NCBI GenBank assembly: GCA_964654695.1
Contig: CAZZKJ010000022.1
Location: 1-38,719 of the forward strand
DNA length: 38,719 nucleotides
From: CAZZKJ01 sp964654695
GTDB taxonomy: Bacteria; Krumholzibacteriota; Krumholzibacteriia; WVZY01
Direction of reading: 5' to 3'
The position numbers and the translations under genes were made by a program. Position 1 is the stretch's first letter; every line of letters starts with the position of its first letter. The notes beneath the pieces were generated by a model. The model had not been told where the DNA came from. It was given only the letters and a program-made list of their open reading frames with translations, and did not search any database. Positions 22,477 through 29,964 of this stretch are shown in pieces.

Positions 22477-23718
22477 TTATTTCGCTGCAAGCGCGATGTG
22501 GGCGAAAATCTTTGCGTCCTCCAGGATGTAGGGAAGCTTCGCGTATTCATCCGGGTTGTGGGCGGTTTCATCCATCGTCGACCAGACCGCGCAGTAGAAC
22601 CCTGCATCCCGAAAGAACTTGGCCACAGTGCCGCCGCCAATGCCCATGGTATTGGTGCGGCGCTTACGTAGCGATTTCATCGCCCGGGCTATCGCCAGCG
22701 CGACGGGGGCGTTAACGGGAGTCGGAGGAGCGGCTGATTCCTTCTGTGGAAATTCCATGCTGATCTTCACCTTATATTTCTTCTCGGTCTCGCGGGCCAT
22801 CGCCCTGGCAGTTTTTATAACATCTGCCAATTTGTAATTCGGAAGTACGCGGCAGTCGAAATAGAGCACGTCTTCTCCGGGTATGGTATTCACGTTGGGA
22901 ACATTCGCTTCCTTCTTGGTCGGTTCGAATGTGGATATGGGCGGATCGAACACTTTGTCCTTCTTGCGGAACTTCGTATAGAGTGTCTCGAGGCGCGTGG
23001 CCAGATAACATGCGGCCTTGTGGGCGTTGATACCTTTTTCAGGCGTCGATCCGTGCGTCTGCCTGCCGATGGTCGTGAACTTGATCCACAAGATGCTCTT
23101 CTCCGCCACTTCGATCATAGTTCCTTTGGGATCGCCTGCATCGGGGATAATGATAAGATCTTTTTTGGAAAACAGGTTCTTGTGTTTTTTCAAAACATAG
23201 TTGATGCCATATTCGCTGCCTGTTTCCTCATCAGCAACGAGTACGAGCCCAATCGGCAGCTCCGGTTTAACTCCGGCTTCTTTCAGGGCTTTGACCGCGA
23301 GTAGCGACGACACGATACCCTGCTGGTTGTCTTCCACACCTCTTGCGATCAACTTGTCTCCTTTGACCCGCACCTTCCACGGATCGCCGGTCCACTTGTT
23401 GAGATCTCCGGGAGGAACGACATCGGTATGCGACATTATCCATAATGTGGGGGATTTGAGCCGGCCTTCTTTTACCGCTATCAAATTCGGCCGGTAGCCG
23501 CATTTGACTCGTTTATCGGGAGCATTTATCTGGTGGATGTTTTTTATGCCGAGCTCCTGCAAGTATTTCTTCAGAAAAGCCGCCTTTTTATCTTCGCCGT
23601 CACCACCGCTCTCCGGTCCGAGAGCGGGAATCGCGGACATGCGGGTTTGCAGCTTTATTGCTTCATTCTTATAGCCATTTATTTTCTTGATTACTTTGGA
23701 CAGGTTTGCATCAGCCAT
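22477..23718 (-). CDS. M20-family metallopeptidase (ArgE/DapE/carboxypeptidase-like)
   Basis: A 413-residue zinc hydrolase. Metal and catalytic residues are visible: His97 and Asp99 in MSHTDVVPPG, bridging Asp130 in GVEDNQQG, Glu164/Glu165 in VADEETGSEYG, and the late His in TAHNPDEYAK. A dimerisation domain (about residues 205-315, with GRQTHGSTPEKGINAH) splits the catalytic domain, as in the family. Members cleave N-acyl amino acids, dipeptides or succinyl-diaminopimelate. No signal peptide is present, so it is cytoplasmic. GGGAGA precedes the ATG. It follows a PqqD-like gene and an OPT peptide transporter on the same strand. Hydrolysis of imported di- or tripeptides is the likeliest role. 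Confidence 0.9.
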   Translation of the reverse strand: MADANLSKVIKKINGYKNEAIKLQTRMSAIPALGPESGGDGEDKKAAFLKKYLQELGIKNIHQINAPDKRVKCGYRPNLIAVKEGRLKSPTLWIMSHTDVVPPGDLNKWTGDPWKVRVKGDKLIARGVEDNQQGIVSSLLAVKALKEAGVKPELPIGLVLVADEETGSEYGINYVLKKHKNLFSKKDLIIIPDAGDPKGTMIEVAEKSILWIKFTTIGRQTHGSTPEKGINAHKAACYLATRLETLYTKFRKKDKVFDPPISTFEPTKKEANVPNVNTIPGEDVLYFDCRVLPNYKLADVIKTARAMARETEKKYKVKISMEFPQKESAAPPTPVNAPVALAIARAMKSLRKRRTNTMGIGGGTVAKFFRDAGFYCAVWSTMDETAHNPDEYAKLPYILEDAKIFAHIALAAK

Positions 23719-23755
23719 CGTCTATCTCCCATCAATTCTTTGAAGTGTTTATTGC

Positions 23756-24160
23756 TTATCTGGGGCCGGCCCCGGAACCCTCGAGAACATTCTCCTGTGT
23801 GGACTTCGCGCCGGACGATCCGCCTCTCCATGAGATCAAGTCCCGTCTCTTCATGTGCTTTAAAAACAGCTCGAGCCGGTCGTATACCGGATCGACTTCT
23901 TCGCCAAAGGATTTGCGAAGGCGCTCTCCTATTGTGAACACCGAATGCCTGCCGTCGCAAAGCTCCCATGTAAGTGTTCCCACTTTATCGAGCTTCAATC
24001 GAACCGGCCGGTCTTTGAGCAGGGATCCGAGAAATTTCCCCAACCGCCCCCGGCCGTAGCGGGGGATGAGTACTTCGATCATGCCGTCATCGCGTTTTAC
24101 GAATTCGCGTTTGCGCTCGGGCAGCAGGTCGAAGAGATTTGGAGTCTGTTTGTTCTCCAT
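23756..24160 (-). CDS. free-standing PqqD-like protein
   Basis: A 134-residue protein with a PqqD domain: VRLKLDKVGTLTWELCDG (LD..G...W...DG), the FTIGERLRKSFGEE helix and DRLELFLKHMKRRDLISW. The first 35 residues (with LPERKREFVKRDDG) and a Gly/Ser-rich tail of about 20 residues lie outside the core. PqqD domains bind peptide leaders. Here the neighbours are an OPT peptide transporter (102 bases upstream) and an M20 peptidase (37 bases downstream), not an obvious precursor peptide. It may instead recognise imported peptides, or serve the radical SAM enzyme further downstream. The ATG at 24160 has no strong ribosome site. Confidence 0.78.
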   Translation of the reverse strand: MENKQTPNLFDLLPERKREFVKRDDGMIEVLIPRYGRGRLGKFLGSLLKDRPVRLKLDKVGTLTWELCDGRHSVFTIGERLRKSFGEEVDPVYDRLELFLKHMKRRDLISWRGGSSGAKSTQENVLEGSGAGPR

Positions 24161-24262
24161 TTTTTCGTTTTTAAGTCCGCCTTGAAGGATAACCGTGTAT
24201 TTACCAGGGCCGCAGGGGCGCTCTTATCGCTTATGCTCCGCACTCGAAACCATTGAAACATA

Positions 24263-26221
24263 TTACTTATTCTTTTTGAAGGCCGCCTGAAGCGGATATT
24301 TCACCAGCATAAAACCCACCAGTAGAAAAACCAGCATCCCCAACAGAGAGCTGTCGGCTATGTGAAAGATGGCGCTGGCTTCTGCACCCTTGAGCGATTT
24401 GCCGAGAACGACAAAGGCAAGAATGACAGCCATGAGTGATTCTCCCGCAATCAGGCCCGATGAAATGAGCACCCCCGTGTTTTCCGCCTTGACCAGGTCT
24501 TCACTGCCTGCATTTCGCTTCTTGAGCGCCCGGTCCATGAAGTATCGAATGATACCGCCCAGGAATATAGCCGATGTGGACGTAAAGGGCAGATACATGC
24601 CTACAGCAATGAGCATGGGCGACGGCGATCCGATAAGTATGAGTCCGATGGCCATCAGCATTCCCACTATTACCAGCGGCCATGCCATTTCGCCTCCGAC
24701 AATCCCCTGCGACATCAGGGCCATCAGCCCGGCCTGCGGGGCGGGAAGAGCCGCGCTGCCTATATGGTAGACTTTATCCATCGCGATCAGCGGAAATACC
24801 AGTACGAGAGAAGCAAACATAACACCGATGATCTCGGCTACTTCCATTTTCCATGGGGTGCCGCCGAGAATATGTCCGACCTTGAGATCCTGGGTCATAT
24901 CTCCGGCAATCCCTGCGGCGCAGCAGATCACGCCTGCAATACCGAGAACCGCCATCACTCCTTTATCGCCGGTAACCCCCAGGGCCACCATAAGCACGGC
25001 TGATATCAGCAGCGTGCTGAGTGTCAGGCCGCTGATCGGATTGTTCGATGATCCTATCAATCCCACGAGATAGCCGGCTACAGCGGCGAACAGGAAGCCG
25101 AGAATAATCATGATCACGGTAAGCAGGATCGATCCGCCTATGGACGAACTGAAATAGTTATATAGAAGAAACATCGGTATCGCCAGAATGCCGATGCCGA
25201 TGATGACTTTCTTGAAATCAAGGTCTTTTTCAAGTCTTGACAGACTTACAGTTCCACTTTTGGCGGCACTCAAATCTGAAATGGCTTTAACTATGCCGCC
25301 AAAAAGCGATTTCCGCAGATTGTACAAAGTGTAAAAAGCCGCGACTATCATCGTTCCTACCGCCAGGGGTCTGACCTGGGCTTTCCATACCGCTTGTGAC
25401 ACCGCGTACCAATCTGTTGTTCCGCTGCTTGCCGCAAGCTGCGGGCTCAGAAAAACCGCCAGGGGTACCAGCAGCCACCAGCCGAACACGGCTCCTGCAA
25501 AAAGAACCGCCGAAACCCTCAGCCCCACGATGTAACCCACACCAAGGAGCGCCGGCGAACAAGAAGGAGTCTGCAGGAGCATTGCGCCGCTGTAATCGAA
25601 CTGCTGTCCGAGCATTTCAATTTTTGATGAAGTGAAAGCAACAGCTTTCGTGATGTTATCTCCAACCAATTTCACGCCGTAATCGTTGCGCAGCAGTTCC
25701 CACAAACCGGAGAAGCCCATCGCTCCGAAAACGAAACTGGCCCCGGTCTGCCCGCCCTGGCCGGCTTTTACTATCTCGGAAGCAGCGACACTCTCGGGAA
25801 ACGGGAGTTCCGCATCTTCTACCAGCGTGCGGCGGAGAAGAACGATGAAAAGCACTCCCAGCGTACCTCCGACGAACATGATCAGGGTGGAATCCTTATA
25901 ATCCAGCGAATCCCACACGCCGCTTATGACGAAAGCCGGAAGCGTGAAAATAGCCCCGGCCACTAGGGCTTCCCCTACGGAGGCGGTCGTCCTCGCTATG
26001 TTCTCTTCGAGTATTGTCCCCCTGAAAGGCTTCAGGGCGGCCATGGCAACTACGGCCGCGGGGAAGGTAGCCGCGACTGTCAGTCCGGCTTTCATACCCA
26101 GGTACGCATTGGCGGCACCGAGTACGACGGCCATGAGCACGCCGAGCACCATCGCCTTGATGGTAAGCTCCGCCAAATTAGAATCATGGGCGACATACGG
26201 CTTGAACGGTTTCTTCTCCAT
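24263..26221 (-). CDS. OPT-family oligopeptide transporter
   Basis: A 652-residue polytopic membrane protein with about 15 hydrophobic segments. Signature regions of the prokaryotic OPT branch are visible: YLGMKAGLTVAATFPAAVVA, LEENIARTTASVGEALVAGA, IGSSNNPISGLTLSTLL and GDMTQDLKVGHILGGTP. OPT proteins are proton-coupled importers of tri- to pentapeptides, glutathione-like peptides or metal chelates. GGAGG precedes the ATG, and a good promoter lies about 165 bases upstream. Placement before a PqqD-like protein and a cytoplasmic M20 peptidase suggests one operon for uptake and cleavage of peptides. Confidence 0.93.
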   Translation of the reverse strand: MEKKPFKPYVAHDSNLAELTIKAMVLGVLMAVVLGAANAYLGMKAGLTVAATFPAAVVAMAALKPFRGTILEENIARTTASVGEALVAGAIFTLPAFVISGVWDSLDYKDSTLIMFVGGTLGVLFIVLLRRTLVEDAELPFPESVAASEIVKAGQGGQTGASFVFGAMGFSGLWELLRNDYGVKLVGDNITKAVAFTSSKIEMLGQQFDYSGAMLLQTPSCSPALLGVGYIVGLRVSAVLFAGAVFGWWLLVPLAVFLSPQLAASSGTTDWYAVSQAVWKAQVRPLAVGTMIVAAFYTLYNLRKSLFGGIVKAISDLSAAKSGTVSLSRLEKDLDFKKVIIGIGILAIPMFLLYNYFSSSIGGSILLTVIMIILGFLFAAVAGYLVGLIGSSNNPISGLTLSTLLISAVLMVALGVTGDKGVMAVLGIAGVICCAAGIAGDMTQDLKVGHILGGTPWKMEVAEIIGVMFASLVLVFPLIAMDKVYHIGSAALPAPQAGLMALMSQGIVGGEMAWPLVIVGMLMAIGLILIGSPSPMLIAVGMYLPFTSTSAIFLGGIIRYFMDRALKKRNAGSEDLVKAENTGVLISSGLIAGESLMAVILAFVVLGKSLKGAEASAIFHIADSSLLGMLVFLLVGFMLVKYPLQAAFKKNK

Positions 26222-26386
26222 TTTTCCTCCAGTGGATAAAAGAGATTACAGCATTAACCGTACATTTGAATCAGGGTAGGGCAAAGAAATGTCGGTGAAA
26301 TCCGGCGGCACGGAACCGGGGCTGATTCGCTCCCACCTTGCCGCCATTGCTGCTCATGATATAGAGCGGCGTACAGCATAAGAGCT

Positions 26387-26415
26387 TTAATACCACCGGC
26401 AGGGAAATGCGTCAA
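26387..26415 (-). promoter_or_regulatory. sigma70-type promoter of the OPT/PqqD/M20 operon
   Basis: On the minus strand TTGACG (26415-26410), a 17-base spacer and TATTAA (26392-26387) match the consensus well. The leader to the OPT ATG would be about 160 bases. I saw no riboswitch-like motif in it. It lies downstream of the lipoyl-acyltransferase gene and separates the two operons. Confidence 0.55.
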
Positions 26416-26476
26416 GTCAAAATTTTACAGAGGCTTTCGTAGGCGGGGGACTTGCACGGATGGATGGAGCTCGCGC

Positions 26477-27622
26477 TTACCTTTTGATCACTTTTCCGTT
26501 GGGGATATTAAGAGCTATATCACATCCATTATGAATAACCACGTTCGATCCTATATTAAGACCCAGATAAACGGTACAGCCCATGCCTATTAATGTGTTC
26601 TCCCCAACATTGATATTGGCGGCAAGAACGGCGCCGGGGGCTATATGAACATTATCATGCAGTTCGGTATCGTGCGACACGATCGCACCGGCATTGAGCA
26701 CGCAGTTATCATGAATTCTGGCGGCGGCCCCCAGAACGGCATTGGCCATGATCTGGTTGCCTTCGCCCATTTCCGCCGACGGCTCGACGGCGGCGCACGG
26801 GTGTATAATATTGGGCAGGTCGAAACCAATTTTTTTAAGTTTTTGAAAAATTTTACCGCGAAATGGCGGGTTATTGACCGCACCCACTCCGTTGACTGCA
26901 AGACGAATTCCATCGATGTACAACTTTTCCAGTTCGTCCTCTCCGCCGAAAACAGGAATATCGAGAATCCGGGTTCCCTTTCCCAGGCTGCGATCCACAA
27001 TTCCCAATATATCGTAAGACCGCATCTGCTTGATAATATCTATGCATATTTTGGCATGCCCCCCACCACCCAGAATGAGAATCCTTTGGCTGCTCGAAGT
27101 TCCGACCGATATGCGCGCGGATTTATCCCGACGGGGAACTTCCGGGAGCACGGAAGCAGGTGAACCCGGCTGCAGGAGTCCGGCCCCGGACAAGAATGCC
27201 AGCACGTCATTCTTGGTCACCATAGCCGATCCGTCGAATGTCTTCAGATCTATTCTATTCTCTTCTATAATTTTCATAGCGGTTTTTGAAAACCTGGTCT
27301 TATGGAGAAATTTTTCGTCCGCAGGTTTCGCTTTGTTGATTTTGCTCTTTTTAGCGCCCATATGGGGTCGCTTCTTTTCGTCCGTTACCAGCGCGAGCAC
27401 CGAGCCGACGGCAACTTGCGAACCTTCAGAAAGATCATAATGAACGAACCCGTCTGCGGGGGATTCAATATCGAAGGATGCTTTCGATGTTTCCAACGAT
27501 GCGACCAGGTCGCCGTTTTTTACCGCGACCCCATTTTTAACATGCCATTTGACCAGGAGAACCGTATCATCGCTGACTGATTCTTTCGGTATCCGAATTT
27601 CTCCAACATCGAGTTTAAGCAT
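26477..27622 (-). CDS. lipoyl domain / E3-binding domain / NeuD-PglD-like acyltransferase fusion
   Basis: A 381-residue protein of unusual build. Residues 1-82 are a lipoyl domain (VLLVKWHVKNGVAVKNGDLV), with the hairpin lysine in SLETSKASFD (about Lys47) where E2 proteins have E-T-D-K-A. Residues about 108-144 look like a peripheral subunit-binding domain (RFSKTAMKIIEENRIDLKTF, then VTKNDVLAFL). Residues 179-381 are a NeuD/PglD-type acyltransferase: a small Rossmann part starting RILILGGGGHAKICIDII, then a left-handed beta helix of hexapeptide repeats with IVSHDTELHDNVHIAPGA, whose His (about 317) matches the PglD catalytic base. The E2 catalytic domain is absent. GGAGG precedes the ATG, which overlaps the stop of the E1 gene by 8 bases, so E1 is the likely acyl source. 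Target of acylation unknown. Confidence 0.88.
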   Translation of the reverse strand: MLKLDVGEIRIPKESVSDDTVLLVKWHVKNGVAVKNGDLVASLETSKASFDIESPADGFVHYDLSEGSQVAVGSVLALVTDEKKRPHMGAKKSKINKAKPADEKFLHKTRFSKTAMKIIEENRIDLKTFDGSAMVTKNDVLAFLSGAGLLQPGSPASVLPEVPRRDKSARISVGTSSSQRILILGGGGHAKICIDIIKQMRSYDILGIVDRSLGKGTRILDIPVFGGEDELEKLYIDGIRLAVNGVGAVNNPPFRGKIFQKLKKIGFDLPNIIHPCAAVEPSAEMGEGNQIMANAVLGAAARIHDNCVLNAGAIVSHDTELHDNVHIAPGAVLAANINVGENTLIGMGCTVYLGLNIGSNVVIHNGCDIALNIPNGKVIKR

Positions 27623-29633
27623 TTACTGCCTCCAGAATCGCCTTCACTATCGTCTCCGTCCCGGGGATTACCGTCTTTTCCAATTCGCGCGAACATGGAA
27701 TAAAGGAATTGCATCCGAGCCTTTTGAACCGTTTCAGTTTTGAATTTTTCTCGGCCAGTCCGGCGGCCAATTCTCCGCCCAGTCCGGCAATCGACGGTCC
27801 TTCTTCCACAGACAGTAGTCTGCCGCTGGCGCGGACGGAATCGACAACAGGGCGGTCATCGAGAGGCTGGATCCTGACAGGGCTAATTACCTCGCATATG
27901 ATGTCATGATCATCGAACACAATTTCCACTGCATCTTCGACCATTTCAAGCGTGCCGCCGTAACAGAAAATCGTTAAATCCGGAATCCGTCCATTTGGAC
28001 TGATCTTCACAACAGGAAACGCGCCGCTGCTGTAAGAGATTTCGTACCCTGCCATCGAGCCGGTCCGAAGGAATTTCGTATAAAGCACCTTGTTTTCTAT
28101 GACCAGCGTCGGATTGTTCAGCGAAGCAAAAAGATTCTCATAGATCATCTCCGGAGAAACCCGGATGTTCAGGGCCAGGATATCGAGATTGGGAATACCG
28201 AGAAAATGCTTTTCGAGCGTCTGGCTGTGAGTGGGTCCGTATCCCCTATGGCCGCCCATCGGCGTGCGTACGATCATCGGTACTTCGACTTTTCCATCGT
28301 ACATGAAAGAGAATTTGCAGGCATGGTTATATAATTGATCGAATGCGAGTGTAAGGAAGTCGCCGAACATTATCTCAACGACCGGCCTGTAGCCAGCCAG
28401 TGCCAGACCCGCAGCGGCCCCTACGAGAGCCCCCTCGCTTATGGGAGTATTCCTGACTCTCCCCGGAAAAAGCCCGCTGAGATCCCGAGTGATTTTGAAA
28501 GCTCCTCCGTAGGGCGCTTCGATATCCTCTCCCATCAATATTAACCGCTCATCCTTTTCCATGGCTGCTTTCAAAGACTCATACACGAGCACGGCTCCCC
28601 TGTCCGATTTGAATTTGATTTTGCGCCAACTCAGTGGTTCATCTTGGGGTTTTTTAACTGCTGGGGATAATGGGTTCGCGGATTTTCTTGCTTTTGCCAG
28701 AGCCCGATTGAGATTATTATCTATATTTTTTATCATTTTCGATGATTCATCCGGATAATTCTCAATAAAAACATTCAGCGGATCCAATTCCTCATAATGG
28801 GCGATCACGGTTTGCTCCCTGGTATCGTCCCCCTTTGAATGAGCTTTAAGCCGAAAAGTAACGACTTCTATAATAAAAGGAATGCACTTTTCCCGCACAT
28901 GATTGGCCGCGTATTTTAAATCTTTTATTAATTCATTCCAATCGTTCGTGCTGGTTCGCATGAATTTTATATCGAACGCTTTCGCCCGATCTTCGATTGA
29001 GCCGGATAGAAACTGTGCCTGGGGAGTGGATTGTGCTATGCGATTGTTCTCCACGACAATAAGAAGAGGAAGCTTCCACTTGGAAGCCAGGTTAAACGTC
29101 TCATAAACGATGCCCTGACCGAGGGTCCCGTCTCCTATGAAGGTAAGGCACAAACTTCCGAACCCCTGGAGTTTATTTGCAAGGGCCGTCCCTGAGCTTA
29201 CCGGAAGCATGCCCCCTTGTATTCCGTTGGAAAAGAATCCCCGGGCATAAAGATGCTGGCTGCCGCCGATTCCTCCGCAAGAGCCGTCCTTCTTTCCCAT
29301 GATTTCCGCTAAGAGCCCGAATGCATCTCCGGTGCGGGCAAGGTAATGTCCGTGGCACCTGTGATTGGAGAATATCGTGTCGCCGTCCTTCAGGGCCTCT
29401 GCTGCGGCAACCCCGGTCCATTCCTCTCCTATGCAAGTGTGTACTGTCCCCTGCAGTTCTCCTTTAGAAAAAAGATTAAGGAGCTTCTCTTCGAACCTTC
29501 TAATAAACATGGCTTTTTTAATCAGTTTCTTTTGTTCCGGCGATGGGAATTCGATACCGGATCTGCTTTCCGGGGCAGTGGTTCCGCAAATTGGAGCAAG
29601 CACATTACCTGCTAAATCATCCTTCGCTTTCAT
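27615..29633 (-). CDS. 2-oxoacid dehydrogenase E1, alpha and beta subunits fused
   Basis: A 672-residue thiamine-diphosphate enzyme. The alpha half (to about residue 320) has IRRFEEKLLNLFSKGELQG, CHGHYLA and the ThDP motif from GDGTLGQGIVYETFNLA to VVENN. The beta half (about 340-672) has LILMGEDIEAPYGGAF, RNTPISEGALVGAAAGLALA, GHRGYGPTHSQTLEKHF with the conserved His, and the C-terminal SVEEGPSIAGLGGELA. It should decarboxylate a 2-oxoacid (pyruvate, branched-chain or acetoin-like) and acylate a lipoyl domain. The ATG at 29633 has GGAGA 6 bases upstream and gives a sensible start; a TTG 34 codons earlier is in frame but has no ribosome site. Its stop overlaps the lipoyl-acyltransferase gene. 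No E3 or normal E2 is in the window. Confidence 0.9.
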   Translation of the reverse strand: MKAKDDLAGNVLAPICGTTAPESRSGIEFPSPEQKKLIKKAMFIRRFEEKLLNLFSKGELQGTVHTCIGEEWTGVAAAEALKDGDTIFSNHRCHGHYLARTGDAFGLLAEIMGKKDGSCGGIGGSQHLYARGFFSNGIQGGMLPVSSGTALANKLQGFGSLCLTFIGDGTLGQGIVYETFNLASKWKLPLLIVVENNRIAQSTPQAQFLSGSIEDRAKAFDIKFMRTSTNDWNELIKDLKYAANHVREKCIPFIIEVVTFRLKAHSKGDDTREQTVIAHYEELDPLNVFIENYPDESSKMIKNIDNNLNRALAKARKSANPLSPAVKKPQDEPLSWRKIKFKSDRGAVLVYESLKAAMEKDERLILMGEDIEAPYGGAFKITRDLSGLFPGRVRNTPISEGALVGAAAGLALAGYRPVVEIMFGDFLTLAFDQLYNHACKFSFMYDGKVEVPMIVRTPMGGHRGYGPTHSQTLEKHFLGIPNLDILALNIRVSPEMIYENLFASLNNPTLVIENKVLYTKFLRTGSMAGYEISYSSGAFPVVKISPNGRIPDLTIFCYGGTLEMVEDAVEIVFDDHDIICEVISPVRIQPLDDRPVVDSVRASGRLLSVEEGPSIAGLGGELAAGLAEKNSKLKRFKRLGCNSFIPCSRELEKTVIPGTETIVKAILEAVNA

Positions 29634-29765
29634 CGCGTCTCCGAATTCTAAAAATTGATTGAAGCCTATAGCCCCCGATGGGATATACAAATCATCTGCG
29701 ATAACCCGCGCGCGAACCGACTTTTTCCTATGCAAATTTCAAGCAACTAAATGAGGAGGGGCTCG

Positions 29766-29790
29766 AAAAAACGGCGTCCGATGGCGCCGC
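29766..29790 (-). terminator. Rho-independent terminator after the lipoprotein gene
   Basis: On the minus strand CGGCG, an 8-base loop and CGCCG form a short GC stem directly followed by TTTTTT (29771-29766). It is the second of two hairpins met by transcripts leaving the lipoprotein gene. Confidence 0.5.
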
Positions 29791-29822
29791 CTAACTAGTT
29801 ATATTTTAAGGTATTACGGTCG

Positions 29823-29857
29823 AATCAGAAACGGCCCGCCGGAGGCCGTTCCTGATT
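29823..29857. terminator. long hairpin, first of a tandem pair
   Basis: AATCAG-A-AACGGCC (29823-29836) pairs with GGCCGTT-C-CTGATT (29844-29857): 13 pairs, one mismatch, 7-base loop. On the plus strand T residues follow at once; on the minus strand no T-run follows. It probably strengthens the terminator downstream of the lipoprotein gene, or protects the transcript end. Confidence 0.5.
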
Positions 29858-29964
29858 TTTCAAAGATTAGAGAAAATTTTTCCTATGAACAAGGCATGAT
29901 TTGGCTGGAAGCCTCAAAAGGCCGTCTGAAAAACGGTACCCCTAAACAGACTTCGACGTATCCG

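Larger units (their letters stand above)
29634..29964. other. intergenic region with two terminator-like hairpins
   Basis: This stretch lies between the end of the lipoprotein gene and the E1 start, both on the minus strand. It holds the hairpins at 29823-29857 and 29766-29790, which should separate the transcripts. The E1 promoter must lie between about 29765 and 29640, but no consensus pair stands out there. Confidence 0.5.

Noticed and set aside
24161..24262. A possible small ORF (starts MFQWFRV) between the OPT and PqqD genes as a peptide precursor.
   Set aside because: It runs into the PqqD gene in another frame, with no ribosome site or leader-like features.
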